From assembly GCA_017527825.1 (NCBI GenBank), contig JAFXPO010000016.1, positions 62,001 through 126,000 on the forward strand: 64,000 bases of DNA. Reading direction: 5' to 3'. Under the pieces are notes generated by a model that was not told the DNA's origin, did not search any database, and was given only the letters and a program-made list of their open reading frames with translations. Positions 50,245 through 60,070 of the stretch are shown piece after piece. The position numbers and the translations under genes are program-made. Source of the stretch: Oscillospiraceae bacterium (lineage in GTDB: Bacteria > Bacillota > Clostridia > Oscillospirales > Oscillospiraceae). Positions within the stretch are counted from its first letter, which is position 1, and each line of letters starts with the position of its first letter.

Positions 50245-50820
50245 TTACTCCAATTCGTCCAGCGTCATGGAAAAGCTGTCGAGACAGTGGGCGAGGAAGT
50301 AATCCAGCTCCGGCAGGTGCATGTCCGCCATCGCGCGGTAGGTCTGCTCCGCGGCGCGTTTGAACTCGTGGTTGCCCGCTTTCAATTCCTCGATGCACTT
50401 AATGTAGGCGGAGAGCTTGTCCGCCGCCTTGACGAGGCGGCGGATGTCCTCGTCCTCCTCGTAGAGCACGGGGCGATAGGTCGCCCGCAGCTGCTCCGGC
50501 AAAAGCGAGATCAGCTTGTCCGCGGCGACGCGCTCCACTTTTTTGTAGCTGTTTTTGATCTCCGGGTTATAGTACTTGATGGGCGTCGGCATGTCGCCGG
50601 TGATGATCTCCGTCGCGTCGTGGTAGAGGGCGCACACCGCCACCTGCCCCGCGTCGATCCGTCCGCCGAACACCTCGTTGCGGATCACCGCCAGCGCGTG
50701 CGCCAGCACCGCTACCATGTGGCTGTGCTCCTGTACGTTCTCGGAAAAGCTGTTGCGCATCAGCGCCCAGCGCGGGATATAGCGCATCCGGCTGATGTAT
50801 GCGAAAAAATGACTCTTCAT
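50245..50820 (-). CDS. HD-domain 5'-deoxynucleotidase (YfbR-like)
   Basis: 191 aa. The HD signature is visible: EHSHMVAVLAHALAV and LYHDATEIITGDMPTPIKY, with a later Asp in KAADKLSAYIKC. YfbR-like enzymes remove phosphate from deoxynucleoside monophosphates. It overlaps mtaB by four bases. Confidence 0.9.
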   Translation of the reverse strand: MKSHFFAYISRMRYIPRWALMRNSFSENVQEHSHMVAVLAHALAVIRNEVFGGRIDAGQVAVCALYHDATEIITGDMPTPIKYYNPEIKNSYKKVERVAADKLISLLPEQLRATYRPVLYEEDEDIRRLVKAADKLSAYIKCIEELKAGNHEFKRAAEQTYRAMADMHLPELDYFLAHCLDSFSMTLDELE

Positions 50821-52109
50821 CGTGTTTCCTCCAAAGCGCCGCGCAGCCGCTCCCCGTCGCGGCGGAGAATGCGCACGGCGCGTACTTCGTTCTGCAAGCC
50901 CGCGTCCTCCACGAGTACCTCCGTGTAGTTGGGCGCGTGTCCCGCGCTGCCCTCGGTCTCCGCGCCTTCAAAAAGCACGGGGAGCGTTTTGCCCACGCAG
51001 CGGTCCAGATAAGCGGTCTTCATCGCGCGGGCGACCTCCGCGGCGCGGGCGGCGCGTTCCTCCTTCACCGATTTTTCCACCTGCGCCATCTCCGCCGCCT
51101 TCGTGCCGGGGCGGATGGAGTACGGGAAGATGTGCATGTCCGCGAAGGCGCAACGCTCAATGAACACGAGCGTCTCAGCGAACTCCGACTCCGTCTCCTC
51201 CGGGAAGCCGGTGATGAGATCGGTGGTGATGGCGGGATCGTCAAAAAACTCCCGCAGCAGCGCGCAGGATTCCAGATACCGCGCGGTGTCGTAGCGGCGG
51301 TTCATGCGCCGGAGCGTCGCGTCGCAGCCGGACTGGAGCGAGAGGTGGAAGTGCGGGCAGAGGTTGGGAAGCTTCGACGAGCGTTCGCAAAATTCCCGCG
51401 TGACAGTGCGCGGCTCCAGCGAACCGAGGCGCACGCGCGTCGCCGGCGCGGCGCGGCACACCAGCTCGACGAGGTCGATAAGCCCCACGTTCCCCGGCAG
51501 GTCGCGCCCGTAGGAGGATATCTCGATGCCGGTGAGCACGATTTCGCGGTAACCCTCCGCCGCGAGCTTTTTGACCTGCGCCTCCGCCTCCGCCATGGGC
51601 AGTGAGCGCACCGGTCCGCGGGCAAAGGGGATGATGCAGTACGAGCAGAAGTTGACGCAGCCATCCTCCACCTTGAGCATGGCGCGGGTACGCGCCGCCA
51701 TGCCGCCGGCGGGGAGAATCTCAAATTCGCGGCGGTGCAGCGCGTCGTCCAGATGGACGAGGCGCGTCTTTTCCGCCGCCGCTTTTTCCACGAGGTCGAG
51801 GAAGCCTCCTCGGTCGTTGGTGCCCGCGAGCACGTCCACCGCCAGCGCCTCCACGTCGTCGGGGTGGGTCTGGGCGTAGCAGCCGCAGGCGGCGATGACC
51901 GCCGCCGGGTTGCGGGTTCTGGCGCGGCGAAGCATCTGGCGCGACTTCTTGTCGCTGACGGCGGTCACGGAGCAGGTGTTGACGATGTAGGCGTCCGCTT
52001 CGTCCTCAAAGTCGACCAGGCGGTGTCCGCGCCGCAGCAGCTCCTGCTCAATGGCTTGCGTTTCATATTGGTTCACCTTGCAGCCCAAGGTGCAGATTGC
52101 GATTCGCAT
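50817..52109 (-). CDS. mtaB: tRNA t6A37 methylthiotransferase MtaB
   Basis: 430 aa. The N-terminal UPF0004 domain starts CTLGCKVNQYETQA with its cluster cysteines (TCSVTAVSDKKSR, ACGCYAQ). The radical-SAM motif is C-x3-C-x2-C in GCVNFCSYCIIPFARG, and a C-terminal TRAM domain follows. It converts t6A to ms2t6A at position 37 of ANN-decoding tRNAs. Divergent from the Sel1 gene; a TATAAT-like box on the other strand lies near 52151. Confidence 0.94.
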   Translation of the reverse strand: MRIAICTLGCKVNQYETQAIEQELLRRGHRLVDFEDEADAYIVNTCSVTAVSDKKSRQMLRRARTRNPAAVIAACGCYAQTHPDDVEALAVDVLAGTNDRGGFLDLVEKAAAEKTRLVHLDDALHRREFEILPAGGMAARTRAMLKVEDGCVNFCSYCIIPFARGPVRSLPMAEAEAQVKKLAAEGYREIVLTGIEISSYGRDLPGNVGLIDLVELVCRAAPATRVRLGSLEPRTVTREFCERSSKLPNLCPHFHLSLQSGCDATLRRMNRRYDTARYLESCALLREFFDDPAITTDLITGFPEETESEFAETLVFIERCAFADMHIFPYSIRPGTKAAEMAQVEKSVKEERAARAAEVARAMKTAYLDRCVGKTLPVLFEGAETEGSAGHAPNYTEVLVEDAGLQNEVRAVRILRRDGERLRGALEETR

Positions 52110-52199
52110 AGGGCTTCCCTCTTGCTTTTATCTCTGGATTTTTATATAATTGTACTGTTGTTTTGCCAAAGATGCAAGCACAAAAGAAAGGAACGCACC

Positions 52200-52829
52200 A
52201 TGCCAGATCAGACCATCGACTACACCGAGGGCTTACGGCTCTTTTACTTAAAGAAGTACGGCGAGGCGCTGCCCCGCCTTCTCCGCGCCGCCGAGGCGGG
52301 CGACGTCAAATCCCAGCACTTTGTCGCCATGCTCTACGAAAACGGCAACGGCGTCGAGCGCGATCTCGAAAAGGCGGCGTACTGGTACCGCCGCACCGCC
52401 GAGTCCGGTGACCGCGAGGCAATGCTGACCTACGCCATGATCCGCGCCCTCGGCAAGGGCACCGACGCCGACATCGCCGACGCCTGCCACTGGGCGTCGC
52501 AGTCCCTCCACGACGGCAACGAGAAAGCGCGACAGACGCTCTCCATCCTCCGCGCACAGGCGCAGGACGCCGTCGCCGACGCGACGGCGGCGTTTTCCGC
52601 CGCCCACAAGACCGGCGACACCGACGAAGCGCTGCGCCAGCTCCGCGTCGCGGCGGAGTGCGGCAGCGCGGGGGCGCAGTTCGCGCTGTTCCAACTGCTT
52701 TACGACGGGCAGGGCGATCTGCCCGCCGACAAGGTCGCGGCGCTGTTGTGGCTGCGGGACGCGGCGGAGCAGGGTCACGCCGAGGCGCAATCGCTGCTTG
52801 CCGCCTACACCGGCGGAGGGCAGGCATGA
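52200..52829 (+). CDS. Sel1-repeat protein
   Basis: 209 aa from ATG 52200 (AAAGGAACGCACC upstream). About five Sel1-like/TPR helix pairs are seen, e.g. LLRAAEAGDVKSQHFVAMLY, NGVERDLEKAAYWYRRTAES and LPADKVAALLWLRDAAEQGH. Such repeats serve protein interaction; no signal peptide, so it is cytoplasmic. It overlaps the cysteine desulfurase gene by four bases. Confidence 0.85.
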   Translation: MPDQTIDYTEGLRLFYLKKYGEALPRLLRAAEAGDVKSQHFVAMLYENGNGVERDLEKAAYWYRRTAESGDREAMLTYAMIRALGKGTDADIADACHWASQSLHDGNEKARQTLSILRAQAQDAVADATAAFSAAHKTGDTDEALRQLRVAAECGSAGAQFALFQLLYDGQGDLPADKVAALLWLRDAAEQGHAEAQSLLAAYTGGGQA

Positions 52830-53959
52830 TCTACCTCGATCACGCCGCCACCACACCCGTGCCGGTCGAGGTCGCGGACGCGGTGCGGAACGCGCTGGTG
52901 GAGCAGTTCGGCAACCCCAGTTCGCAGTACGGTATTGGCAGGGAAGCAAAAGCCCTTGTCGCCCGCTGCCGCGAATCCGTCGCGCGGGCGCTGGGCTGTG
53001 AAGCGCCGCGCCTTGTCTTCACCTCCTGCGGCACGGAGAGCGACAACTTCGCCATCCGCCTCGCCGCATGGCAGGGACGGCACGCGGGCAGGCACATCAT
53101 CACCACCGCCGTGGAGCACAGCGCGGTGCTGGAGCCTTGCCGCCAGTTGGAGCAGGAGGGCTATAGCATCACTTACTTAAAGCCCGACAAGAGCGGCAAT
53201 ATCACCGCCGCGCAGGTGGCGGAGGCGCTGCGGTCGGACACGGTTCTGGTGTCCGTCATGCTGGTGAACAACGAGACCGGCTGCGTGTTCCCACTGCGGG
53301 AGATCGCAGACACGCTGAACGCCGCCCATTCCAAGGCGCTGCTGCACACCGACGCGGTGCAGGGCTTTTTGAAGGTTCCCTTCCGCGCGGACACGCTCGG
53401 CGCCGATCTCATCTCCATCAGCGGTCATAAGATCGGCGCGCCGAAGGGCGTGGGCGCGCTCTATCTCGGTGAGCGGGTCAGGAATCCGCGCCCCCTGCTT
53501 GCCGGCGGCGGACAGGAAAACGGTCTGCGCTCCGGCACGGAGGCGACCGCGCAGCTCGCGGGCTTCGCCAAAGCGGTGGAGCTGCGCGGCGCGAACCTCG
53601 AAGCGTCACTCGCGCACATGGCGGAAATCAAGGCATACGCCCTGGAGCGTCTTCTCGCCATCGACGGCGTAACGCGGGTCGGCAACGGCAACGCGCCGCA
53701 CGTCCTCGCGATCTCGCTGGCGGGCTATCCGTCGGCGAACGTGGTGGAGGATCTGGGCGCGCAGGGCATCTGCATCAGCGCGGGCAGCGCCTGCCACCGG
53801 GGCAAGGCGAGCCACGTCTACGAGGCGATGAACCTGCCGAAGAAGGTCAAGGCGGGCGTGCTGCGCGTGAGCTTCGGTCCGGAAACGCAAAAGAGCGACA
53901 TTGACGCGCTGGCGTCGGCGCTCAAGAACCACCGCGACACGCGGTTTCCGATGCTATGA
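52826..53959 (+). CDS. Cysteine desulfurase (NifS/IscS-like)
   Basis: 377 aa from ATG 52826. MIYLDHAATTPV start, HTDAVQG phosphate/PLP region, PLP-Lys202 in SGHKIGAPKG and active-site Cys323 in SAGSACHRGK. The short spacing around Cys323 places it with the NifS/IscS group I. It supplies sulfur for Fe-S clusters or thio-tRNA, fitting the upstream MtaB on the opposite strand. It overlaps the next gene by four bases. Confidence 0.92.
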   Translation: MIYLDHAATTPVPVEVADAVRNALVEQFGNPSSQYGIGREAKALVARCRESVARALGCEAPRLVFTSCGTESDNFAIRLAAWQGRHAGRHIITTAVEHSAVLEPCRQLEQEGYSITYLKPDKSGNITAAQVAEALRSDTVLVSVMLVNNETGCVFPLREIADTLNAAHSKALLHTDAVQGFLKVPFRADTLGADLISISGHKIGAPKGVGALYLGERVRNPRPLLAGGGQENGLRSGTEATAQLAGFAKAVELRGANLEASLAHMAEIKAYALERLLAIDGVTRVGNGNAPHVLAISLAGYPSANVVEDLGAQGICISAGSACHRGKASHVYEAMNLPKKVKAGVLRVSFGPETQKSDIDALASALKNHRDTRFPML

Positions 53960-55341
53960 GCAAGCGGTTTTCGTATTTACAGCAGCCGCGCGGCTTTTAT
54001 AAGCGAGTGTTCTTCCTCGCCTTGCCCGTGGTGCTGCAAAACCTCATCACCACCTCCCTCGGCTTCATGGACACGTTCATGGTGGGCTTGCTGGGCAGCG
54101 AGGAAATGTCCGCGGTGACGGTGGCGAACACACCGATCTTCATCATGCAGTTGCTGCTCTTCGGATTGCAAAGCGGCTCCGGCGTGCTCATCAGCCAATA
54201 CTGGGGCAAGAACGACCGCGCGTCCATCTCCCGCGTGCTGGGCATCGGTCTGTATGCCGCGCTGGGGATCGCGTCCCTCTTTGCGCTGCTCACCGCGTTT
54301 GCGCCCGCGCGGATTTTAGGGCTGATCACCGACAACCAGCGGCTCATTGCCCTGGCAGCGCCGTACCTGCGCATCGTCGGCGTATCCTATGGGTTTGACG
54401 CGCTGGCGTCCATCTACATCGGCATGCAGCGCAGCACCGAAAACCCGGTGTTCGGCATGGCGGTGTTCATGACCTCCACCGCCGTCAACACGCTGGGGAA
54501 CTACATTCTGATCTTCGGCAAACTCGGCGCGCCCGCCCTCGGCATTGTCGGCGCGGCGACGGCGACGCTCACCGCCCGCGTGCTGGAGCTGGTGATCTGC
54601 GTCGTGTACCTGCTGCGCGACCGGCGGCTGCCGCCGGTTCCCCGCTGCGTGCTCTGCCCCGGCGGAGCGATGCTGCGCTCCTTTATCAAGTATTCCACGC
54701 CGGTGCTGACGAACGAGACCCTTTGGGGACTCGGCACCTCGATGTACACGGCCATCATGGGTCACATGCGCATCAGCACCGATATCATCGCCGCCTACAC
54801 CGTGGCGGGCGCGATCGACCGCGTCATCGTCGCGGCGGTGTTCGGTCTCGCCGCGGCGGCGGGTGTGATCGTCGGCAAGGAGGTCGGCAGCGGCAACCGC
54901 GACGGCGTGCAGGACATCGGCAGGGCGCTGTGCTTCGTGGCGCTGTGCCTCGGCGTGGGGATTGGCGGCACGGAGCAGGCGCTCTACTGGGGCGCGGTGC
55001 GTCCCGCGCTGCTGCCGCTGTTCCACCTCTCGCCGCTTGCGGCGCGTCTGTGCTCGACGCTCGTGTGCTGCTACTCTGCCATGGCGCCGGTGATGGCGTT
55101 TGCCACCGTCGTGATCGTGGGCGTGCTTCGCGCCGGCGGGGACGTGCGGGCGTCACTGCTCATCGACCTCATCCCGCTCTGGTGTGTCGCGATCCCGCTG
55201 ACCGCGCTCACCGCGCTGGCGCTGGACGCGCCGGTGGTGGTCGTGTGCGTGGCGATGACCTCCGAGTCTGCGTTCAAGCTCGTGCCGGGACTGCTCCGCC
55301 TGCACTCCGGCAAATGGGTTCACGACGTAACAAGCGCGTGA
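53956..55341 (+). CDS. MATE family efflux transporter
   Basis: 461 aa with twelve membrane helices. Segments LPVVLQNLITTSLGFMDTFM, GSGVLISQYWGKNDRASISR and AAAAGVIVGKEVGSGNRDGV are typical of the MATE family. Differs clearly from the MATE protein at 26468-27829. Third gene of a tightly overlapping plus-strand unit (Sel1, desulfurase, MATE), closed by a strong terminator. Confidence 0.92.
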   Translation: MSKRFSYLQQPRGFYKRVFFLALPVVLQNLITTSLGFMDTFMVGLLGSEEMSAVTVANTPIFIMQLLLFGLQSGSGVLISQYWGKNDRASISRVLGIGLYAALGIASLFALLTAFAPARILGLITDNQRLIALAAPYLRIVGVSYGFDALASIYIGMQRSTENPVFGMAVFMTSTAVNTLGNYILIFGKLGAPALGIVGAATATLTARVLELVICVVYLLRDRRLPPVPRCVLCPGGAMLRSFIKYSTPVLTNETLWGLGTSMYTAIMGHMRISTDIIAAYTVAGAIDRVIVAAVFGLAAAAGVIVGKEVGSGNRDGVQDIGRALCFVALCLGVGIGGTEQALYWGAVRPALLPLFHLSPLAARLCSTLVCCYSAMAPVMAFATVVIVGVLRAGGDVRASLLIDLIPLWCVAIPLTALTALALDAPVVVVCVAMTSESAFKLVPGLLRLHSGKWVHDVTSA

Positions 55342-55376
55342 CAAAAAGAACCGCTCATGCGAGCGGTTCTTTTTGT
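55341..55376. terminator. Bidirectional terminator
   Basis: A 16-bp perfect stem (ACAAAAAGAACCGCTC / GAGCGGTTCTTTTTGT) with ATGC loop between convergent genes. Confidence 0.93.
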
Positions 55377-55385
55377 CGGGACTGC

Positions 55386-56618
<1,233 letters not shown>

Positions 56619-56675
56619 TTTCCCACACACTCCTATTCTTAATATTTGGCGGCACACATCCGCCAGGTTGGGTAC

Positions 56676-56704
56676 AGCATAGCACATTTATTTATTATGC
56701 ACAA
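56676..56704 (-). promoter_or_regulatory. Promoter of the dicarboxylate symporter gene
   Basis: On the minus strand TTGTGC (56704-56699), 17 bases, extended TGC-TATGCT (56681-56676). Confidence 0.6.
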
Positions 56705-56820
56705 TACTTATTGAAAAATTGTATGATGAATTGTTTAACTTTATGACGCGATTTCCGATTTTGGCTGTTCCGTCCATAGTTTGTGCGAAATTCGCCCCGT
56801 TTCTTGGGCAAAATCCCATC

Positions 56821-56849
56821 TTGCAATTTGAGTCGCTTTCCAGTATCCT
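56821..56849 (+). promoter_or_regulatory. Promoter upstream of the leader peptide and uracil permease
   Basis: TTGCAA (56821-56826), 17 bases, TATCCT (56844-56849), about 30 bases before the leader-peptide ATG. The 120 bases between the two divergent promoters show no further clear feature. Confidence 0.5.
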
Positions 56850-56878
56850 TAGAAAAAATCCGGCAGGGAGGTACGCAC

Positions 56879-56959
56879 ATGACCCGTCTTCACGCCATGT
56901 CGCTGTTTCACGCCCTTGCCGTTTCTATTTATATTGATATGGTTCCTTATCGTCGGTAA
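56879..56959 (+). CDS. Leader peptide upstream of uracil permease (26 aa)
   Basis: ATG 56879 follows a strong GGCAGGGAGG binding site. The peptide begins MTRLHAMSLFHALAV and ends SIYIDMVPYRR. Its last three codons and stop form the left arm of a terminator hairpin (56951-56979). This is the layout of translation-dependent attenuation: ribosome position on the leader would decide whether the hairpin forms. I do not recognise the peptide, and its amino-acid content does not point to one obvious amino acid. Confidence 0.6.
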   Translation: MTRLHAMSLFHALAVSIYIDMVPYRR

Positions 56960-56979
56960 TGTTACCGGCGTTCTTTTTT
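56951..56979 (+). terminator. Attenuator-like terminator before the uracil permease gene
   Basis: CGTCGGTA pairs with TACCGGCG (8 bp, one G-U) with loop ATGT, followed by TTCTTTTTT. It lies 38 bases ahead of the permease start. Confidence 0.75.
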
Positions 56980-57016
56980 ACCCCAAACCACCCACTGACA
57001 GAGAAGGAGAGATGAC

Positions 57017-58354
57017 ATGAAAAAGCAACTCGGACAGGAAGCCATCTACGACGCCCGCGAACTGGGCATGCCCCGGATGCTGGTGCTCGGACTTCAACAC
57101 CTCTTCGCCATGTTCGGCGCGACGGTGCTCGTCCCCATCCTCGTGCAGGGCTACGGTCTGCCGCTGAGCATCCAGACCACGCTGCTCTTCGCCGGTCTCG
57201 GCACGCTGCTGTTCCACGTCTGCACGAAGTTCAAGGTTCCCGCGTTCCTCGGCTCGTCCTTTGCCTACCTCGGCGGCTTCGCGGCGGTGGCGAACCTCGA
57301 CGCCGGCAAGTACGCGACCATGAGTCCCGACGACAAGCTCGCCTACGCCCTCGGCGGCATCGTGGTGGCGGGTCTTCTGTACCTCGTCCTCGCGCTGCTC
57401 TTCAAGGTCCTCGGCGCGTGGAAGGTCATGCGCTACTTCCCGCCCATCGTCACCGGCCCCATGATCATCATGATCGGACTCAACCTCGCGGGCAGCGCCA
57501 TCGGCAACGCCAGCACCAACTGGGCTCTCGCGCTGGTCGCCATCGCGGTCATCATCGTCGCGAACATCTGGGGCAAGGGCATGATCAAGATCATCCCGAT
57601 CCTCCTCGGCGTGGTCGTCAGCTATATCGTCGCGCTGATCTTCGGTCAGGTGGACTTCTCCGCCGTGCATGACGCGAGCCTGATCGGTCTTCAGAAAATC
57701 ACCATCGCGAAGTTCGACCTCACCTCCATCCTCGTCATGGCGCCCATCGCCATCGCCGCCATGATGGAGCACATCGGCGACGTGTCCGCCATCTCCTCCA
57801 CCACCGGCAACAACTTCATCTCTGATCCCGGTCTGCACCGCACCCTCGTCGGCGACGGTCTCGCCACCGCGCTCGCCGGCTTCTTCGGCGGTCCGGCGAA
57901 CACCACCTACGGCGAGAATACCGGCGTGCTGGCGCTCTCCCGCGTGTACGACCCCCGCGTCATCCGTCTCGCGGCGATCTACGCCATCATCCTCTCCTTC
58001 TCCCCGAAGTTTGACGCGCTGGTGAACTCCATCCCCGCGGCGATCGTGGGCGGCGTCAGCTTCATCCTCTACGGCATGATCTCCGCGGTGGGCGTGCGCA
58101 ACATCGTCGAGAACCGCGTCGACCTCACCAAGTCCCGCAACCTCATCATCGCGGCGGTGATGTTCGTCAGCGGTCTGGGCTTCAGCTCCACCGGCGGTCT
58201 CACGTTCATGATCGGCGACGCGGCGGTGACCCTCACCGGTCTCGCCATCGCGGCGCTGGCGGGCGTGCTGCTCAACGCCATCCTTCCCGGCAACGACTAC
58301 GAGTTCGGCGCGACCGAGAACGCCGACAAGGCGGCGGACCTGGGCAGCTACTAA
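57017..58354 (+). CDS. uraA: Uracil/xanthine permease (NCS2, UraA-like)
   Basis: 445 aa with 12-14 membrane helices. The NCS2 features LGLQHLFAMFGATVLVPIL-like start, the re-entrant SSFAYLGGF, and the substrate-site MAAMMEHIGD and GGPANTTYGENTGVL are seen. It should import uracil with H+. It is preceded by a leader peptide and an attenuator-like hairpin, and closed by a bidirectional terminator. No PyrR-binding sequence was found in the leader. Confidence 0.93.
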   Translation: MKKQLGQEAIYDARELGMPRMLVLGLQHLFAMFGATVLVPILVQGYGLPLSIQTTLLFAGLGTLLFHVCTKFKVPAFLGSSFAYLGGFAAVANLDAGKYATMSPDDKLAYALGGIVVAGLLYLVLALLFKVLGAWKVMRYFPPIVTGPMIIMIGLNLAGSAIGNASTNWALALVAIAVIIVANIWGKGMIKIIPILLGVVVSYIVALIFGQVDFSAVHDASLIGLQKITIAKFDLTSILVMAPIAIAAMMEHIGDVSAISSTTGNNFISDPGLHRTLVGDGLATALAGFFGGPANTTYGENTGVLALSRVYDPRVIRLAAIYAIILSFSPKFDALVNSIPAAIVGGVSFILYGMISAVGVRNIVENRVDLTKSRNLIIAAVMFVSGLGFSSTGGLTFMIGDAAVTLTGLAIAALAGVLLNAILPGNDYEFGATENADKAADLGSY

Positions 58355-58364
58355 GCACACAAGC

Positions 58365-58399
58365 AAAAAAGAGGAATCGCAACGCGATTCCTCTTTTTT
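58365..58399. terminator. Bidirectional terminator between uraA and cysK
   Basis: AAAAAAGAGGAATCGC / GCGATTCCTCTTTTTT, 16 bp, AAC loop, between convergent genes. Confidence 0.93.
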
Positions 58400-58401
58400 T
58401 C

Positions 58402-59334
58402 TTAGTCCGCGAACATCGGCGTGGACAGATACCGGTCGCCGGTGTCGGGCAGCAGCACCACGATGGTCTTGCCCTTATTCTCCGGTCGTTTCGCCAGCTC
58501 AATCGCCGCCCAGACCGCCGCGCCGGAGCTGATGCCCACCAGCACGCCCTCGCTGCGGCCGATGCGTTTGCCCGTGGCAAAGGCGTCCTCGTTCGTGACG
58601 GTGACGACCTCGTCGTAGAGCTTGGTGTCCAGCACCTCCGGCACGAAGCCCGCGCCGATGCCCTGAATCTTGTGCGAACCCGCCCTGCCCTCGCTCAGCA
58701 CCGGGGAGTCCGCCGGTTCCACGGCGACAAGCTGTACGCCGGGATTCTGCTCGCGCAGGTACCTTCCCGTGCCGGTCAGCGTGCCGCCGGTGCCGACGCC
58801 GGAGACGAAAATGTCGACCTTGCCGTCGGTGTCGCGCCAGATTTCCGGGCCGGTGGTCTCGTAGTGTGCCTGTGGGTTGGCGGGATTGACAAACTGCCCC
58901 GCCACAAAGCTGTGGGGAATCTCCTTCGCCAGCTGCTCCGCCTTCTCGATGGCGCCCTTCATACCCTTCGCGCCCTCGGTAAGCTCCAGCTCCGCGCCGT
59001 AGGCGCGCATAAGCTGGCGGCGCTCCACGGACATGGTCTCCGGCATGACGATGATGATGCGATAGCCCCGCGCGGCGGCGACGGCGGCAAGACCGATGCC
59101 TGTGTTGCCGGAGGTCGGCTCGATGATGGTTGCGCCGGGCTTCAGCCTGCCGCTTCGCTCGGCGTCGTCGATCATCGCCTTGCCGATGCGGTCCTTGACG
59201 GAGCCGGCGGGATTGAAATATTCGAGCTTGGCGAGGATCGTCGCCTGCAAGCCTTCTTCGCGTTCGATGCGCTTGAGCTCCAGCAGCGGAGTGTTGCCGA
59301 TCAGCTGATCGGCGGAGGTGTAGATGTTCGCCAT
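58402..59334 (-). CDS. cysK: Cysteine synthase A
   Basis: 310 aa. PLP-Lys47 lies in [11 protein letters not shown], the substrate loop is [12 protein letters not shown], and the PLP-phosphate loop is [13 protein letters not shown]. It makes cysteine from O-acetylserine and sulfide. Monocistronic; its promoter overlaps repeated ATAGG motifs that suggest a cysteine- or Fe-S-sensing Rrf2-type repressor. Confidence 0.97.
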   Translation of the reverse strand: MANIYTSADQLIGNTPLLELKRIEREEGLQATILAKLEYFNPAGSVKDRIGKAMIDDAERSGRLKPGATIIEPTSGNTGIGLAAVAAARGYRIIIVMPETMSVERRQLMRAYGAELELTEGAKGMKGAIEKAEQLAKEIPHSFVAGQFVNPANPQAHYETTGPEIWRDTDGKVDIFVSGVGTGGTLTGTGRYLREQNPGVQLVAVEPADSPVLSEGRAGSHKIQGIGAGFVPEVLDTKLYDEVVTVTNEDAFATGKRIGRSEGVLVGISSGAAVWAAIELAKRPENKGKTIVVLLPDTGDRYLSTPMFAD

Positions 59335-59365
59335 AACGATTGCTTCCTTTCGAAATGATGGCGTC

Positions 59366-59400
59366 AGTATAACCTATAAATCCTATGTTGTCAATAGGTT
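59366..59400 (-). promoter_or_regulatory. cysK promoter with candidate CymR/IscR-like operator
   Basis: On the minus strand TTGACA (59394-59389), 17 bases, TATACT (59371-59366). AACCTAT and ATAGGTT form an inverted repeat over the core promoter, with a further ATAGG between them, so a regulator bound there would block polymerase. Confidence 0.65.
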
Positions 59401-59426
59401 TTGTGAGATTTTTTGAGCGCGCGAAA

Positions 59427-59450
59427 AAGCGCCGCCCGCGGGCGGCGCTT
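59427..59450 (-). terminator. Terminator after the HAD phosphatase gene
   Basis: AAGCGCCGCC / GGCGGCGCTT, 10 bp, CGCG loop, followed by T5 on the minus strand. Confidence 0.85.
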
Positions 59451-59455
59451 CTCGA

Positions 59456-60070
59456 TTACGGCTTGACTGGTATGCCGGCGGCATTCAGGTCGCGGCGCAG
59501 GACGCTCATGTCGTCATGGAACACCGCTCCGTTGATGCCGCAGCAGTAGGCGGCTTCTATATTGCCGGGGTTGTCGTCGATGAAGAAGCACTCCGCCGGA
59601 TCGAGGGAGAACTTCTCGCACAGCAAACGATAGATGGCGTAATCCGGCTTGAGCAGCCGCACGTCGGCGGAGATCAGCTTGCCGTTAAACAGCTCACTGC
59701 CGGGGACGCGGGGCCAGTAGTCATGCTGGCGCAGCCCCGCGTTGGAGAGCAGGTAGAGCTTGTAACCCATGCCCTTGAGCTCCCCCGCCAGTTCCGCCAT
59801 ACCCTCCACGGGCAGGATGGGGCGGTCCCACTCCACGACAAGCTTGCGTACCGTCTCGCGCAGGCGCTCCGGCACGCGGTCGGCGATGATCTTCGCCGCG
59901 TCCGCCTCCGCCAGGGTGCCGTGATCCATCTGCACCCACTCGCGGGAGTGATAGACCTCCCGCCAGAGCAGAGCGCGGTCCTCCCTCGCCACGCCGATGC
60001 GCTCCATGAACACGTTCGGCTCGAAGCGCAGCAGCACATTGCCCATGTCAAAGATGATGTTGTGAATCAT
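59456..60070 (-). CDS. HAD-family phosphatase (YihX-like)
   Basis: 204 aa. Motif I is FDMGNVLL (Asp8, with Gly in the usual second Asp position, as in YihX-type enzymes), motif II LLSNAG, motif III the Lys in LLKPDYAIY, and motif IV FIDDNPGNIEAA. YihX dephosphorylates alpha-glucose-1-phosphate, which would suit the sugar-utilisation operon in which this is the last gene (four-base overlap with the symporter). Confidence 0.88.
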   Translation of the reverse strand: MIHNIIFDMGNVLLRFEPNVFMERIGVAREDRALLWREVYHSREWVQMDHGTLAEADAAKIIADRVPERLRETVRKLVVEWDRPILPVEGMAELAGELKGMGYKLYLLSNAGLRQHDYWPRVPGSELFNGKLISADVRLLKPDYAIYRLLCEKFSLDPAECFFIDDNPGNIEAAYCCGINGAVFHDDMSVLRRDLNAAGIPVKP

